In this document: in pieces, positions 1 to 8,400 of the stretch
Numbering within the stretch: the first letter of the stretch is position 1
Layout of the letters: each line of letters opens with the position of its first letter
Source: Petropleomorpha daqingensis
GTDB taxonomy: Bacteria > Actinomycetota > Actinomycetes > Mycobacteriales > Geodermatophilaceae
DNA: 64,000 nucleotides
Assembly: GCF_013408985.1 (NCBI RefSeq)
Contig: NZ_JACBZT010000001.1
Coordinates: 3,658,001 to 3,722,000, forward strand
Direction of reading: 5' to 3'
Position numbers and translations under genes: made by a program
Notes under the pieces: model-generated
Databases searched by the model: none
What the model saw: the letters and a program-made list of their open reading frames with translations, nothing else
Told to the model about the DNA's origin: nothing

Positions 1-303
1 TCACGACCGGGCACCTTCGTGGACGATCTCGTAGAGCGCCGGAGTCGTGGGGAACGCCCGCCACTCCGGGTCGCTGACCAGCCGGCGGAACTCCTCGCCG
101 TGCGCATTGCGCCAGTCCTCCGCCGTCGCCCACTCGACGTAGTTGACGAAGCGGAAGCGGGCGTCGGGCGACAGCGACCGGTGCAGCTGGTGGCCGAGGT
201 AGCCGCGCTGCGCGCTCATGTGGGCGTTGACCACGCCGAACAGGGCGAGGAAGTCGTCGTCCCGGCCGTCCGGGACCTCGAAGCAGTTGATGAAGCGGAC
301 CAC
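1..303 (-). CDS. Antibiotic-biosynthesis-monooxygenase-fold protein
   Basis: A 100-residue protein, complete to its stop at the window edge. The compact length, the start MVRFINCFEV and the phrase FRFVNYVEWATAEDW fit the ABM/DUF4188-like ferredoxin-fold group. These are small dimeric proteins that act as cofactor-free monooxygenases, heme-degrading enzymes or stress proteins, so the reaction cannot be named. It is transcribed away from the TetR gene at 364 across a 60-bp gap holding an inverted repeat, which makes it the likely target of that repressor. Family assignment is fairly safe; substrate unknown. Confidence 0.75.
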   Translation of the reverse strand: MVRFINCFEVPDGRDDDFLALFGVVNAHMSAQRGYLGHQLHRSLSPDARFRFVNYVEWATAEDWRNAHGEEFRRLVSDPEWRAFPTTPALYEIVHEGARS

Positions 304-321
304 CGAGTCCTCCTACGTTTG

Positions 322-337
322 TTGCACTTGTGTGCAA
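322..337. promoter_or_regulatory. Inverted repeat, candidate TetR operator
   Basis: TTGCAC-N4-GTGCAA is a perfect 6-bp inverted repeat in the divergent gap between the ABM-type gene and the TetR gene; a further TGCAC lies at 342-346. Position and symmetry suit autoregulation and control of both genes. The operator role is inferred. Confidence 0.5.
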
Positions 338-363
338 TGAGTGCACGTCGTTATAGTCCGGGC

Positions 364-984
364 ATGACAGCCGGTCAAGAGGTTCGCCCGGGGGGTCGCG
401 AGGCGCAGAAGCGGCGCACGCGGAACGCCATCGTGGCGGCCACGCGGGAGCTGGTCGCGGGCGGACGCACGCCGTCGATCGACGAGATCGCGGCGGCGGC
501 CGACGTCTCGCGGCGGACGATCTACATGCACTTCCCGACGCTGGACCACCTGCTGCTCGACGCCGCGTCGGGGTTGCTCGCGGAGACGACCGTCGACGCG
601 CGGCTGGCGGCCAGCGAGGAGCAGGGGGAGGACGCCGTGGCCCGCACCGATGCGCTCGCTCGCGGGCTGGCCGAGACGGCGCCGTCGGCGCTGCCGCTGG
701 GGCGCAAGCTCATCGCGCTGACCGTGGACACCCCGGCGGGATCCGTCCGCCGGGGGTACCGGCGGACCTCGTGGGTGGAGCGGGCCCTGGCGCCGGTGCG
801 CGAGGAGCTGTCGCCGGAGCGCTACGAGCGGCTGGTCTCGGCGCTGTGCGTCGTCCTCGGCTGGGAGGCGATGGTCGTGCTGCGCGACATCCGCGGTCTG
901 GACGCCGCCGACGAGGAGGAGACCCTGCGCTGGGCCGCGCGGGCGCTGGTGCAGGCCGCGCTGGAGGAGGAGCGGACGTCGTGA
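364..984 (+). CDS. TetR/AcrR-family transcriptional regulator
   Basis: A 206-residue protein. The N-terminal helix-turn-helix spans about residues 15-60 (QKRRTRNAIVAATRELV, then IDEIAAAADVSRRTIYMHF), the TetR signature. The C-terminal ligand domain is not recognisable. The ATG at 364 was chosen because it directly precedes the DNA-binding domain; the open frame upstream is antisense to the ABM gene. It lies divergent to that gene and shares an ATGA-type overlap with ridA downstream, so regulator and RidA are probably co-transcribed. Effector unknown. Confidence 0.88.
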   Translation: MTAGQEVRPGGREAQKRRTRNAIVAATRELVAGGRTPSIDEIAAAADVSRRTIYMHFPTLDHLLLDAASGLLAETTVDARLAASEEQGEDAVARTDALARGLAETAPSALPLGRKLIALTVDTPAGSVRRGYRRTSWVERALAPVREELSPERYERLVSALCVVLGWEAMVVLRDIRGLDAADEEETLRWAARALVQAALEEERTS

Positions 985-1370
985 TGACCGAACCCGTCAA
1001 CCCCTGGACGTGGCAGGAGCGCTTCGGCTACTCGCAGGCCTGGCGGGTGGACGGCGCGGAGTCCCTGGTCGTCGTCGCCGGGCAGGGCCCGATCGCTGCG
1101 GACGGCTCGCTCGTCGGTGCCGGCGACTTCGAGGCGCAGGCCCGCCGGACCTTCGAGAACCTCCGCACCGTGCTCGAGGCGGCCGGCACGTCGTTCGCCG
1201 GTCTGGTGTCGACGACGACGTACCTCACCGACGTCACGCGAGCCCGCGACCTCGGCCGCGTGCGCGCCGAGTTCGTCACCGGGCCGCCGCCCGCGGGCAC
1301 CGTCGTCGGCGTCACCGGCCTCGCGGTGCCCGGCATGATGCTGGAGATCTCTGCGATCGCCGTCCGGTAG
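984..1370 (+). CDS. RidA/YjgF-family protein
   Basis: A 128-residue protein of typical RidA length. It shows family phrases such as VVAGQGPIAADGS, FENLRTVLEAAG, TTYLTDV and the C-terminal GLAVPGMMLEISAIAV. Classic RidA hydrolyses reactive enamine/imine intermediates. The C-terminal Arg that binds the substrate carboxylate (usual R-x-x-V-E-I) is not evident here: the family PxxxVEI stretch reads PGMMLEI, so this is probably a RidA-like subgroup rather than housekeeping RidA. Start codon overlaps the TetR stop. Confidence 0.8.
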   Translation: MTEPVNPWTWQERFGYSQAWRVDGAESLVVVAGQGPIAADGSLVGAGDFEAQARRTFENLRTVLEAAGTSFAGLVSTTTYLTDVTRARDLGRVRAEFVTGPPPAGTVVGVTGLAVPGMMLEISAIAVR

Positions 1371-1377
1371 CAGGGTT

Positions 1378-1893
1378 TCAGACGGCGGCGGGCGTGCCCG
1401 CGGGTGTGACGACGAGCCAGGTGCCGCCGAACTCGGCTACGCCGTGGCAGAGGACCTGCCCCGGGCCCTCTGCGGCGTAGTGGTAGAGCGGGTGGCCGGC
1501 GTAGGTGACCTGGGTCGAGCCGTCGTTCCGCGGCGTCGTGCCGAGCAGCTCCGCCTGGGCCTCCCCGGCCGCGACCGGCGGTCCGTCGGTGAGCACCGGG
1601 GGCCAGGCCGCGGCGCAGTCGCCGTAGCAGTCGGGGCTGCTGGTCGTCTCCTTGTCGAACAGGTAGATGGCCTGTCCGCGGAGGTCGAACAGCATGGTCC
1701 CGTAGTCGCTGCCACCGGTCGTGACGGTCTGCGCGGCGGCCGCCGGCTCGCTCGAGGAGGAGCTCGGCGTGGTCGGCCCGGTCGCGGTGGACGCTGCCGC
1801 GGGGGTCTCGCTGTCCGCGGAGGAGCCACCGCAGCCGGTGAGGAGCAGGCCAGTCGCGAGCAGACAGGCGGCGAGGCGCCGGGGAAGGGACAT
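1378..1893 (-). CDS. Secreted-repeat lipoprotein (COG4315 type)
   Basis: A 171-residue lipoprotein. Signal sequence with lipobox LLLTGC (Cys21), then a Ser/Thr/Ala/Pro-rich linker to about residue 58. Two copies of the COG4315 / Lipoprotein_15 repeat follow: DYGTMLFDLRGQAIYLFDKE...CYGDCAAAWPPV and STQVTYAGHPLYHYAAE. The family is surface-exposed in actinobacteria with no established biochemical role; the paired cysteines in CYGDC are conserved. It is convergent with ridA and divergent from the cupin gene at 2062. Confidence 0.85.
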   Translation of the reverse strand: MSLPRRLAACLLATGLLLTGCGGSSADSETPAAASTATGPTTPSSSSSEPAAAAQTVTTGGSDYGTMLFDLRGQAIYLFDKETTSSPDCYGDCAAAWPPVLTDGPPVAAGEAQAELLGTTPRNDGSTQVTYAGHPLYHYAAEGPGQVLCHGVAEFGGTWLVVTPAGTPAAV

Positions 1894-1979
1894 CGTCGAC
1901 CTCCGACTCGTCGACGACCACGGTCTCGGCGGCGGGCCGAGCTGTCAACGACGCCACGAACCTCCGGCCGCCATCGAAG

Positions 1980-1997
1980 ATGGGGCAACTGCCCCAT
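1980..1997. promoter_or_regulatory. Perfect 8-2-8 palindrome between divergent genes
   Basis: ATGGGGCA-AC-TGCCCCAT is an 18-bp perfect inverted repeat, 86 bp upstream of the lipoprotein start and 64 bp upstream of the cupin start. The short spacer suits a dimeric repressor site rather than a hairpin. No regulator of these genes is recognisable nearby. Confidence 0.5.
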
Positions 1998-2061
1998 GTG
2001 TGCCACGTGGTGTCGCTCCTAGCGTTCGCGGCATCAACCGCACCGGCAGGGAGGGCCCGAG

Positions 2062-2436
2062 ATGGGGTTCACGAACAAGAGCACCGCCGAAACACAGGAT
2101 TTCGGCCTGGCCGTCGATCGCTCCGCGGACCTCGACGACATCACCGTCAACTTCGTCAGCATCCGTGAGACGCACTCGCTCAAGGACGCGCTCGCCGGCC
2201 TGCCGAACGGGCAGTGCGCGTGTCCGCACTGGGGCTACGTGCTCGCCGGCACGCTGACGGTCGACTACGGCGACCGCGAGGAGTCCTACGGCCCGGGTGA
2301 CGCCTTCTACATGACGCCGGGTCACGTGCCGACCGCCGAGGCCGGAAGCGAGTTCGTCCAGTTCAGCCCGAAGGACCAGCTGGCGGCCACCGTGGCTGCG
2401 ATCCAGGCGCACATGCAACAGCTCCAGCAGGCCTGA
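2062..2436 (+). CDS. Cupin-domain protein
   Basis: A 124-residue single-domain cupin. The beta-barrel motif runs from CACPHWGYVLAGTLTVDYGD to GPGDAFYMTPGHVPTAEAGSEFVQFSP (about residues 52-100); the first motif has His but fewer metal ligands than in dioxygenase cupins. A C-terminal helical tail is rich in Gln and Ala. Possibly a small-molecule-binding or isomerase-type cupin; no function can be assigned. It stands alone and is separated from the lipoprotein gene by a palindrome. Confidence 0.75.
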   Translation: MGFTNKSTAETQDFGLAVDRSADLDDITVNFVSIRETHSLKDALAGLPNGQCACPHWGYVLAGTLTVDYGDREESYGPGDAFYMTPGHVPTAEAGSEFVQFSPKDQLAATVAAIQAHMQQLQQA

Positions 2437-2480
2437 GGGCCCAGTCGCCGAGCTGGGTGAGCGAGGTGGTGACGCCGCCG

Positions 2481-2726
2481 TCAGGGCGATGCACCGCCGG
2501 TACCGCGGCGGCAGGTGCACCAGGCGAGGCGCAGTTCATCGTCGGGCGGGGCAGCGCGACGCAGGGCGCCGGTCAGCCGGGCGTCAGTTCCTAGGTCGAT
2601 GTCGTCGAACCGCCTCACGGTGGTGTGCATCGACGCCGACGCCGCCCGCTCGGTGAGCACCTGCTCCGTGACGCCGTCCATCCACGCTGCCGCGCGGAGC
2701 GGGCAGCCCGGCTCGTGCTCGGTCAC
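2481..2726 (-). CDS. Hypothetical 81-residue protein
   Basis: A GTG-initiated frame with strongly GC-biased third positions, which supports real coding. It contains an acidic middle, an RLTGALRRAAPPDDELRLAW segment and a CTCRRG ending. No family recognised. The Shine-Dalgarno sequence is weak. It lies downstream of the DUF222 relic and its hairpin, so it would need its own promoter. The gap 2437-2480 holds nothing else visible. Confidence 0.4.
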   Translation of the reverse strand: MTEHEPGCPLRAAAWMDGVTEQVLTERAASASMHTTVRRFDDIDLGTDARLTGALRRAAPPDDELRLAWCTCRRGTGGASP

Positions 2727-2749
2727 GGGGGGATTGTCTCTCGTGCTGC

Positions 2750-2791
2750 GGACATGTCGGCTGGTCGACTTGATGACGAGCCGACATGTCC
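2750..2791 (-). terminator. 13-bp inverted repeat, terminator of the DUF222 relic
   Basis: GGACATGTCGGCT and its exact complement are separated by 16 nt. No T-tract follows, as is usual in high-GC actinobacteria. It begins 9 nt past the probable original DUF222 stop at 2801, which argues for the terminator of the intact ancestor. Confidence 0.6.
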
Positions 2792-2800
2792 GGGTGTCGA

Positions 2801-3495
2801 TCAGAAGGGCGGTGGATCCGGTTCGGGTGGTGCCGGTGGTCCATCTCCGCGCTGAAGGTGGCCCGCCCGTCGGCGCCGGGCTCGACCCACACGTCGGAGT
2901 TCTTCGCGGCCAGGTCGCGCCGCTCGTCGGCTCCGTCCGGGTCCAGCTCCAGCAGCACCGCCCGGATGCGCATCTTCAGCGCGTCGAACCCCAGAGTCAC
3001 GGCTTCGGGCAGTACGACCTGCTCGACCCGCCAGGCCAGCCGCGGAGCGGTGTGCTCGAGGGTGTCGGCGAAGATCTGCGCCCGCCGCTCGTCCAGCTCC
3101 CCACACTTCAGGGCGGCGAAGGTGGCCGGCAGGCTGTCGCGCCAGGTGAACGCCCGGGTCGCCTTGTGCGCGGCGGTGCCCCGGCCGACCCCGAGGACGG
3201 CGGCGAGCTCGTCGACGAAGAACTCCGAGACGCCGGGGAACTCCGACCGCGCCGACATCCAGTAGGTCTTGGCTGCCCCCGGGTGATCCGGCGGCGGGTC
3301 GTCCTCGTCGGGGCACAGCGCGGCCAGCCGCAGGATGAACCCCGCCTCCTCGGCGGCCGCCCGCGACCGCTGCCGCTGGATCAGCTGCAGCCAGGCCGCC
3401 GTGCGCTCCTTGGGCGGGCGCGCGGCGGCCGCCCGGTGCGACTCGTGGACGACGTCGATCACGAACCAAGGTTCGTGAGCGGCGGTCGTCGTCAT
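2801..3495 (-). pseudogene. Internally deleted DUF222 / HNH-endonuclease-type gene
   Basis: Residues 1-218 read as a normal DUF222 N-terminal region (EFFVDELAAVLGVGRGTAAHKA, LDERRAQIFADTLEHTAPRLA, ending VWVEPGADGRATFSAEM). Intact actinobacterial relatives continue for some 200 more residues into an HNH domain. Here, at about 2842, the reading shifts, and the next frame gives GPPAPPEPDPPPF and a stop at 2801. That proline-rich ending is typical of these proteins. The simplest reading is an internal deletion with frameshift that removed the HNH half. The undisturbed frame runs to 2584 with a low-complexity tail. DUF222 genes are multicopy and often decay. Confidence 0.65.
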
Positions 3496-3534
3496 GACCC
3501 CAACCCAGGCACGGGGTACGACGGTTCTCGAAGC

Positions 3535-5368
<1,834 letters not shown>

Positions 5369-5380
5369 CGGAGGAGTCCG

Positions 5381-6589
5381 GTGGCGCACTACAGGCAGAT
5401 CGGGCAGGTGCCGCCGAAGCGGCACACGCAGTTCCGCCGTCCGGACGGCGGCCTGTACGCCGAGGAGCTGATGGGGGAGGAGGGCTTCTCCAGCGACTCC
5501 TCGCTGCTCTACCACCGCGGCATCCCGTCGGCGCTGGTCGACGTCCGGCCGTGGGAGCTGCCCGACCAGGCGACCACGCCGAACAGCCCGCTGGTGCCAC
5601 GGCACCTCAAGCTGCACGACCTGTTCCCGGGCGAGGAGCACAAGGCCACCGACGCGGTGACCGGCCGGCGGCTCGTGCTGGGCAACGCCGACGTCCGCAT
5701 CTCCTACGCGGTCAGCAGCGTGGCGAGCCCGCTGTACCGCAACGGCACCGGCGACGAGTGCGTGTTCGTCGAGCGCGGGACGGCGACCGTCGAGACGGTC
5801 TTCGGCGTCCTCTCCGTCGGCCCCGGCGACTACGTGATCCTGCCGCGGGCGACCACGCACCGGTGGCTCCCCGCGGGGGAGGAGCCGCTGCGCACCTACG
5901 TGATCGAGGCCAACAGCCACATCGCCCCGCCCAAGCGCTACCTGTCCCGCTACGGGCAGCTGCTCGAGCACGCGCCCTACTGCGAGCGCGACCTGCGCGG
6001 CCCGGTCGAGCCGTTCACCGTCGAGGGCGGCGACGTCGAGGTGTACGTCAAGCACCGCGGCGACGGCCCGGGCGGCCTGGCGGGGAGCATCCACGTCGTC
6101 CCGGAGCACCCGTTCGACGTGGTCGGGTGGGACGGCTGCCTCTACCCCTACGTGTTCAACGTCGCCGACTTCGAGCCGATCACCGGGCGGGTGCACCAGC
6201 CGCCGCCGGTGCACCAGGTGTTCGAGGGGCAGAACTTCGTCGTCTGCAACTTCGTCCCGCGCAAGGTCGACTACCACCCGCTCGCCGTGCCGGTGCCCTA
6301 CTACCACTCCAACGTCGACTCCGACGAAGTCATGTTCTACGTCGACGGCGACTACGAGGCGCGCAAGGGCTCGGGCATCGGCAAGGGCTCGATCAGCCTG
6401 CACCCGGGTGGGCACTCGCACGGCCCGCAGCCGGGGGCGACGGAGCGGTCGCTGGGGGTCGAGTTCTTCGACGAGCTGGCCGTCATGGTCGACACGTTCC
6501 GCCCGCTCGCGCTGGGTGAGGCCGGGGCGGCGGTGGACGACGGCCGCTACGCCTGGTCCTGGTCCGGCCGCGGGCCCGCGACGTCGTGA
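5381..6589 (+). CDS. hmgA: Homogentisate 1,2-dioxygenase
   Basis: Opens the homogentisate ring to maleylacetoacetate using Fe(II) and O2. 402 residues. Family features include LYAEELMGEEGFSSDSSLLYH, the cupin-like barrel (CVFVERGTATVETVFG, GDYVILPRATTHRW) and the metal region VPYYHSNVDSDEVMFY (His309, Glu316 region) with LHPGGHSHGP. GTG start 12 nt after hpd, with GGAGGA upstream. Translationally coupled to fahA by a GTGA overlap. The product normally needs an isomerase (maiA), which is not seen in this operon. Confidence 0.95.
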   Translation: MAHYRQIGQVPPKRHTQFRRPDGGLYAEELMGEEGFSSDSSLLYHRGIPSALVDVRPWELPDQATTPNSPLVPRHLKLHDLFPGEEHKATDAVTGRRLVLGNADVRISYAVSSVASPLYRNGTGDECVFVERGTATVETVFGVLSVGPGDYVILPRATTHRWLPAGEEPLRTYVIEANSHIAPPKRYLSRYGQLLEHAPYCERDLRGPVEPFTVEGGDVEVYVKHRGDGPGGLAGSIHVVPEHPFDVVGWDGCLYPYVFNVADFEPITGRVHQPPPVHQVFEGQNFVVCNFVPRKVDYHPLAVPVPYYHSNVDSDEVMFYVDGDYEARKGSGIGKGSISLHPGGHSHGPQPGATERSLGVEFFDELAVMVDTFRPLALGEAGAAVDDGRYAWSWSGRGPATS

Positions 6590-7767
6590 CCTGGCTGGAG
6601 CTCCCCGAGGACACCGGGTTCGGCCTGGCCAACCTGCCGTTCGGCGTCTTCTCCTGCCGCGGGCGGGTGATGCGCACCGGGATCGCGGTCGGCGACGCCG
6701 TCCTCGACCTCGGCGGGCTGACCGAGGACCCGCTGCACCTGTCCGGCTCGCTCAACGAGCTCATGGCCCTCGGCCCGCGCGCCTGGCGCGAGCTGCGCGA
6801 GCAGGTGACCGACTGGCTCACCCAGCCGTCGTGCCGGCGGGTCGTCGAGCCGCACCTGATCCCGCAGGCCGAGGTGCGGATGCACCGGCCGTTCGAGGTC
6901 GCCGACTACGTCGACTTCTACAGCTCGCAGCACCACGCGGAGAACCTCGGCCGGATCCTGCGGCCGGGCACGCCGCCGCTGCCGGCGAACTGGAAGCACC
7001 TGCCGGTCGGCTACCACGGCCGGGCCGGCACGGTCGACGTCTCCGGCACACCGGTGGTGCGTCCGTGCGGTCAGCGCAGGGACGGCGACGACGTCACCTT
7101 CGGGCCGACGCGGCGGCTGGACATCGAGGCCGAGGTGGGCTTCGTCGTCGGCATGCCCTCCGAACCCGGCACCAGCGTGCCGGTGGCGGCGCTGCCCGAG
7201 CACGTCTTCGGCGTCTGCCTGGTCAACGACTGGTCGGCCCGCGACCTGCAGGCGTGGGAGTACGTGCCGCTCGGGCCGTTCCTCGGCAAGTCGTTCCTCA
7301 CCTCGGTCTCGCCGTGGGTCGTGCCGCTCGCCGCGCTGGACGCCGCCCGCGTCGCCCCGCCGCCGCGCGACGTCCCGCTGCAGCCCTACCTGCAGGACGA
7401 CGCCCCCTGGGGGCTCGACCTCACCCTCGAGGTGCGGCTCAACGGCGAGGTGGTCAGCCGGCCGCCGTTCGCCTCGATGTACTGGACGCCGGCCCAGCAG
7501 CTGGCGCACCTCACGGTCAACGGCGCCTCGCTGCGCACCGGCGACCTGTTCGCCTCGGGCACGGTCAGCGGCCCGGAGCGCGACCAGCGCGGGTCGCTGA
7601 TCGAGCTCTGCGAGGGTGGCGCCGATCCCCTCACCCTCGCCGACGGCACGACGCGCACGTTCCTCGAGGACGGCGACGTCGTCACGATCACCGCCACCGC
7701 GCCGGGTGCCGACGGCTCGCGGATCTCCTTCGGCGAGGTGACGGGGCAGGTCATGCCGGCGCGGTGA
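6586..7767 (+). CDS. fahA: Fumarylacetoacetase
   Basis: Cleaves fumarylacetoacetate to fumarate and acetoacetate. 393 residues, the expected length. It has an N-terminal SH3-like domain and a C-terminal FAH domain with YVDFYSSQHHAENLG, LPVGYHGRAGTVDVSG, DIEAEVGFVVG and NDWSARDLQAWEYVPLGPFLGKSF, which carry the metal carboxylates and catalytic His. GTG start overlaps the hmgA stop. Its 3' end overlaps the convergent VOC gene by 17 nt. Confidence 0.95.
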   Translation: MTWLELPEDTGFGLANLPFGVFSCRGRVMRTGIAVGDAVLDLGGLTEDPLHLSGSLNELMALGPRAWRELREQVTDWLTQPSCRRVVEPHLIPQAEVRMHRPFEVADYVDFYSSQHHAENLGRILRPGTPPLPANWKHLPVGYHGRAGTVDVSGTPVVRPCGQRRDGDDVTFGPTRRLDIEAEVGFVVGMPSEPGTSVPVAALPEHVFGVCLVNDWSARDLQAWEYVPLGPFLGKSFLTSVSPWVVPLAALDAARVAPPPRDVPLQPYLQDDAPWGLDLTLEVRLNGEVVSRPPFASMYWTPAQQLAHLTVNGASLRTGDLFASGTVSGPERDQRGSLIELCEGGADPLTLADGTTRTFLEDGDVVTITATAPGADGSRISFGEVTGQVMPAR

Positions 7768-8188
7768 CCGCCGGGTCCAGGCCCAGGGCCTCGAGGCCGG
7801 CCGGCGCCAGCACGAAGAGCTCGACGGGGAAGGCATCCGGTCCCCGGAAGTTCAGGTGCGCGCCGAACTCCGAGTCCACCGGACCGGAGTGGGGGATCCC
7901 CGCCTCCTCCAACCTCCGGATCCACGCCTGGAGGGCGGCGGTGTCCGAGACGGCGAGGGCGAGGTGGTCCAGGCCCGTGCGGCGTTCGTCGAACGGGCCG
8001 GTCACGGCGCCGTCGTGGTTCGCGAGGCCGATGACCAGGGGGTTCGGGCGGTACAGGAGCAGGGCGAACGCGGGCGCGCGGTCGAGGACCTCGAAGCCCA
8101 TCGTGCCGCTCCAGAAGGCGACGGCGGCGTCGAGATCGGCCACGCTGAGGCCGACGTGGGAGAGGCCGGCCAGCGGCGGCGCGGTCAT
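7751..8188 (-). CDS. Glyoxalase/VOC-superfamily protein
   Basis: A 145-residue vicinal-oxygen-chelate protein with two beta-alpha-beta-beta-beta halves: LSHVGLSVADLDAAVAFWSGTMGFEVL, then GLDHLALAVSDTAALQAWIRRLEEAG and FRGPDAFPVELFVLAP. The metal-type residues His near 11, His near 74 and a C-terminal Glu (VELFVL) look intact, so a dioxygenase, isomerase or lyase activity is possible. ATG overlaps the stop of the 43-residue frame upstream. Convergent with fahA. A role in the missing maleylacetoacetate isomerisation is conceivable but unsupported. Confidence 0.8.
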   Translation of the reverse strand: MTAPPLAGLSHVGLSVADLDAAVAFWSGTMGFEVLDRAPAFALLLYRPNPLVIGLANHDGAVTGPFDERRTGLDHLALAVSDTAALQAWIRRLEEAGIPHSGPVDSEFGAHLNFRGPDAFPVELFVLAPAGLEALGLDPAVTAPA

Positions 8189-8316
8189 CGCCGGCTCTCC
8201 CGGCGCTGCGTGAGCCGGCGGACGCCGATCGGCGTCCCGAAGCACAGCGCGGTCAGGGTCAGCCCGTCCCCGACGACGTCGAGGACGCGCCGGGCCAGTT
8301 CGGTGTGGTTGCGCAT
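8185..8316 (-). CDS. Hypothetical 43-residue protein coupled to the VOC gene
   Basis: Starts MRNHTELARRVLDVVGDGLT and ends basic (RRLTQRRESRR). A good ribosome site, AGGAG, lies 9 nt upstream of the ATG, and the stop overlaps the VOC start as ATGA. Both argue for translation. The gap to the divergent LuxR-type gene is only 84 bp. No family recognised; it could be a small protein or a leader peptide that sets expression of the VOC gene. Confidence 0.55.
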   Translation of the reverse strand: MRNHTELARRVLDVVGDGLTLTALCFGTPIGVRRLTQRRESRR

Positions 8317-8400
8317 GCCCACACGCTCCTGCCCGGGCGCATCCCGTCGCGTCGGGGAAATCCCCCGACAACGCCGGCGCACCGGCGCTAGCGTTCCCCC

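Noticed and set aside
2584-2800. C-terminal extension of the DUF222 frame
   Set aside because: The residues beyond the break are low-complexity Arg/His/Pro and cross the hairpin; the family ending is in the other frame.
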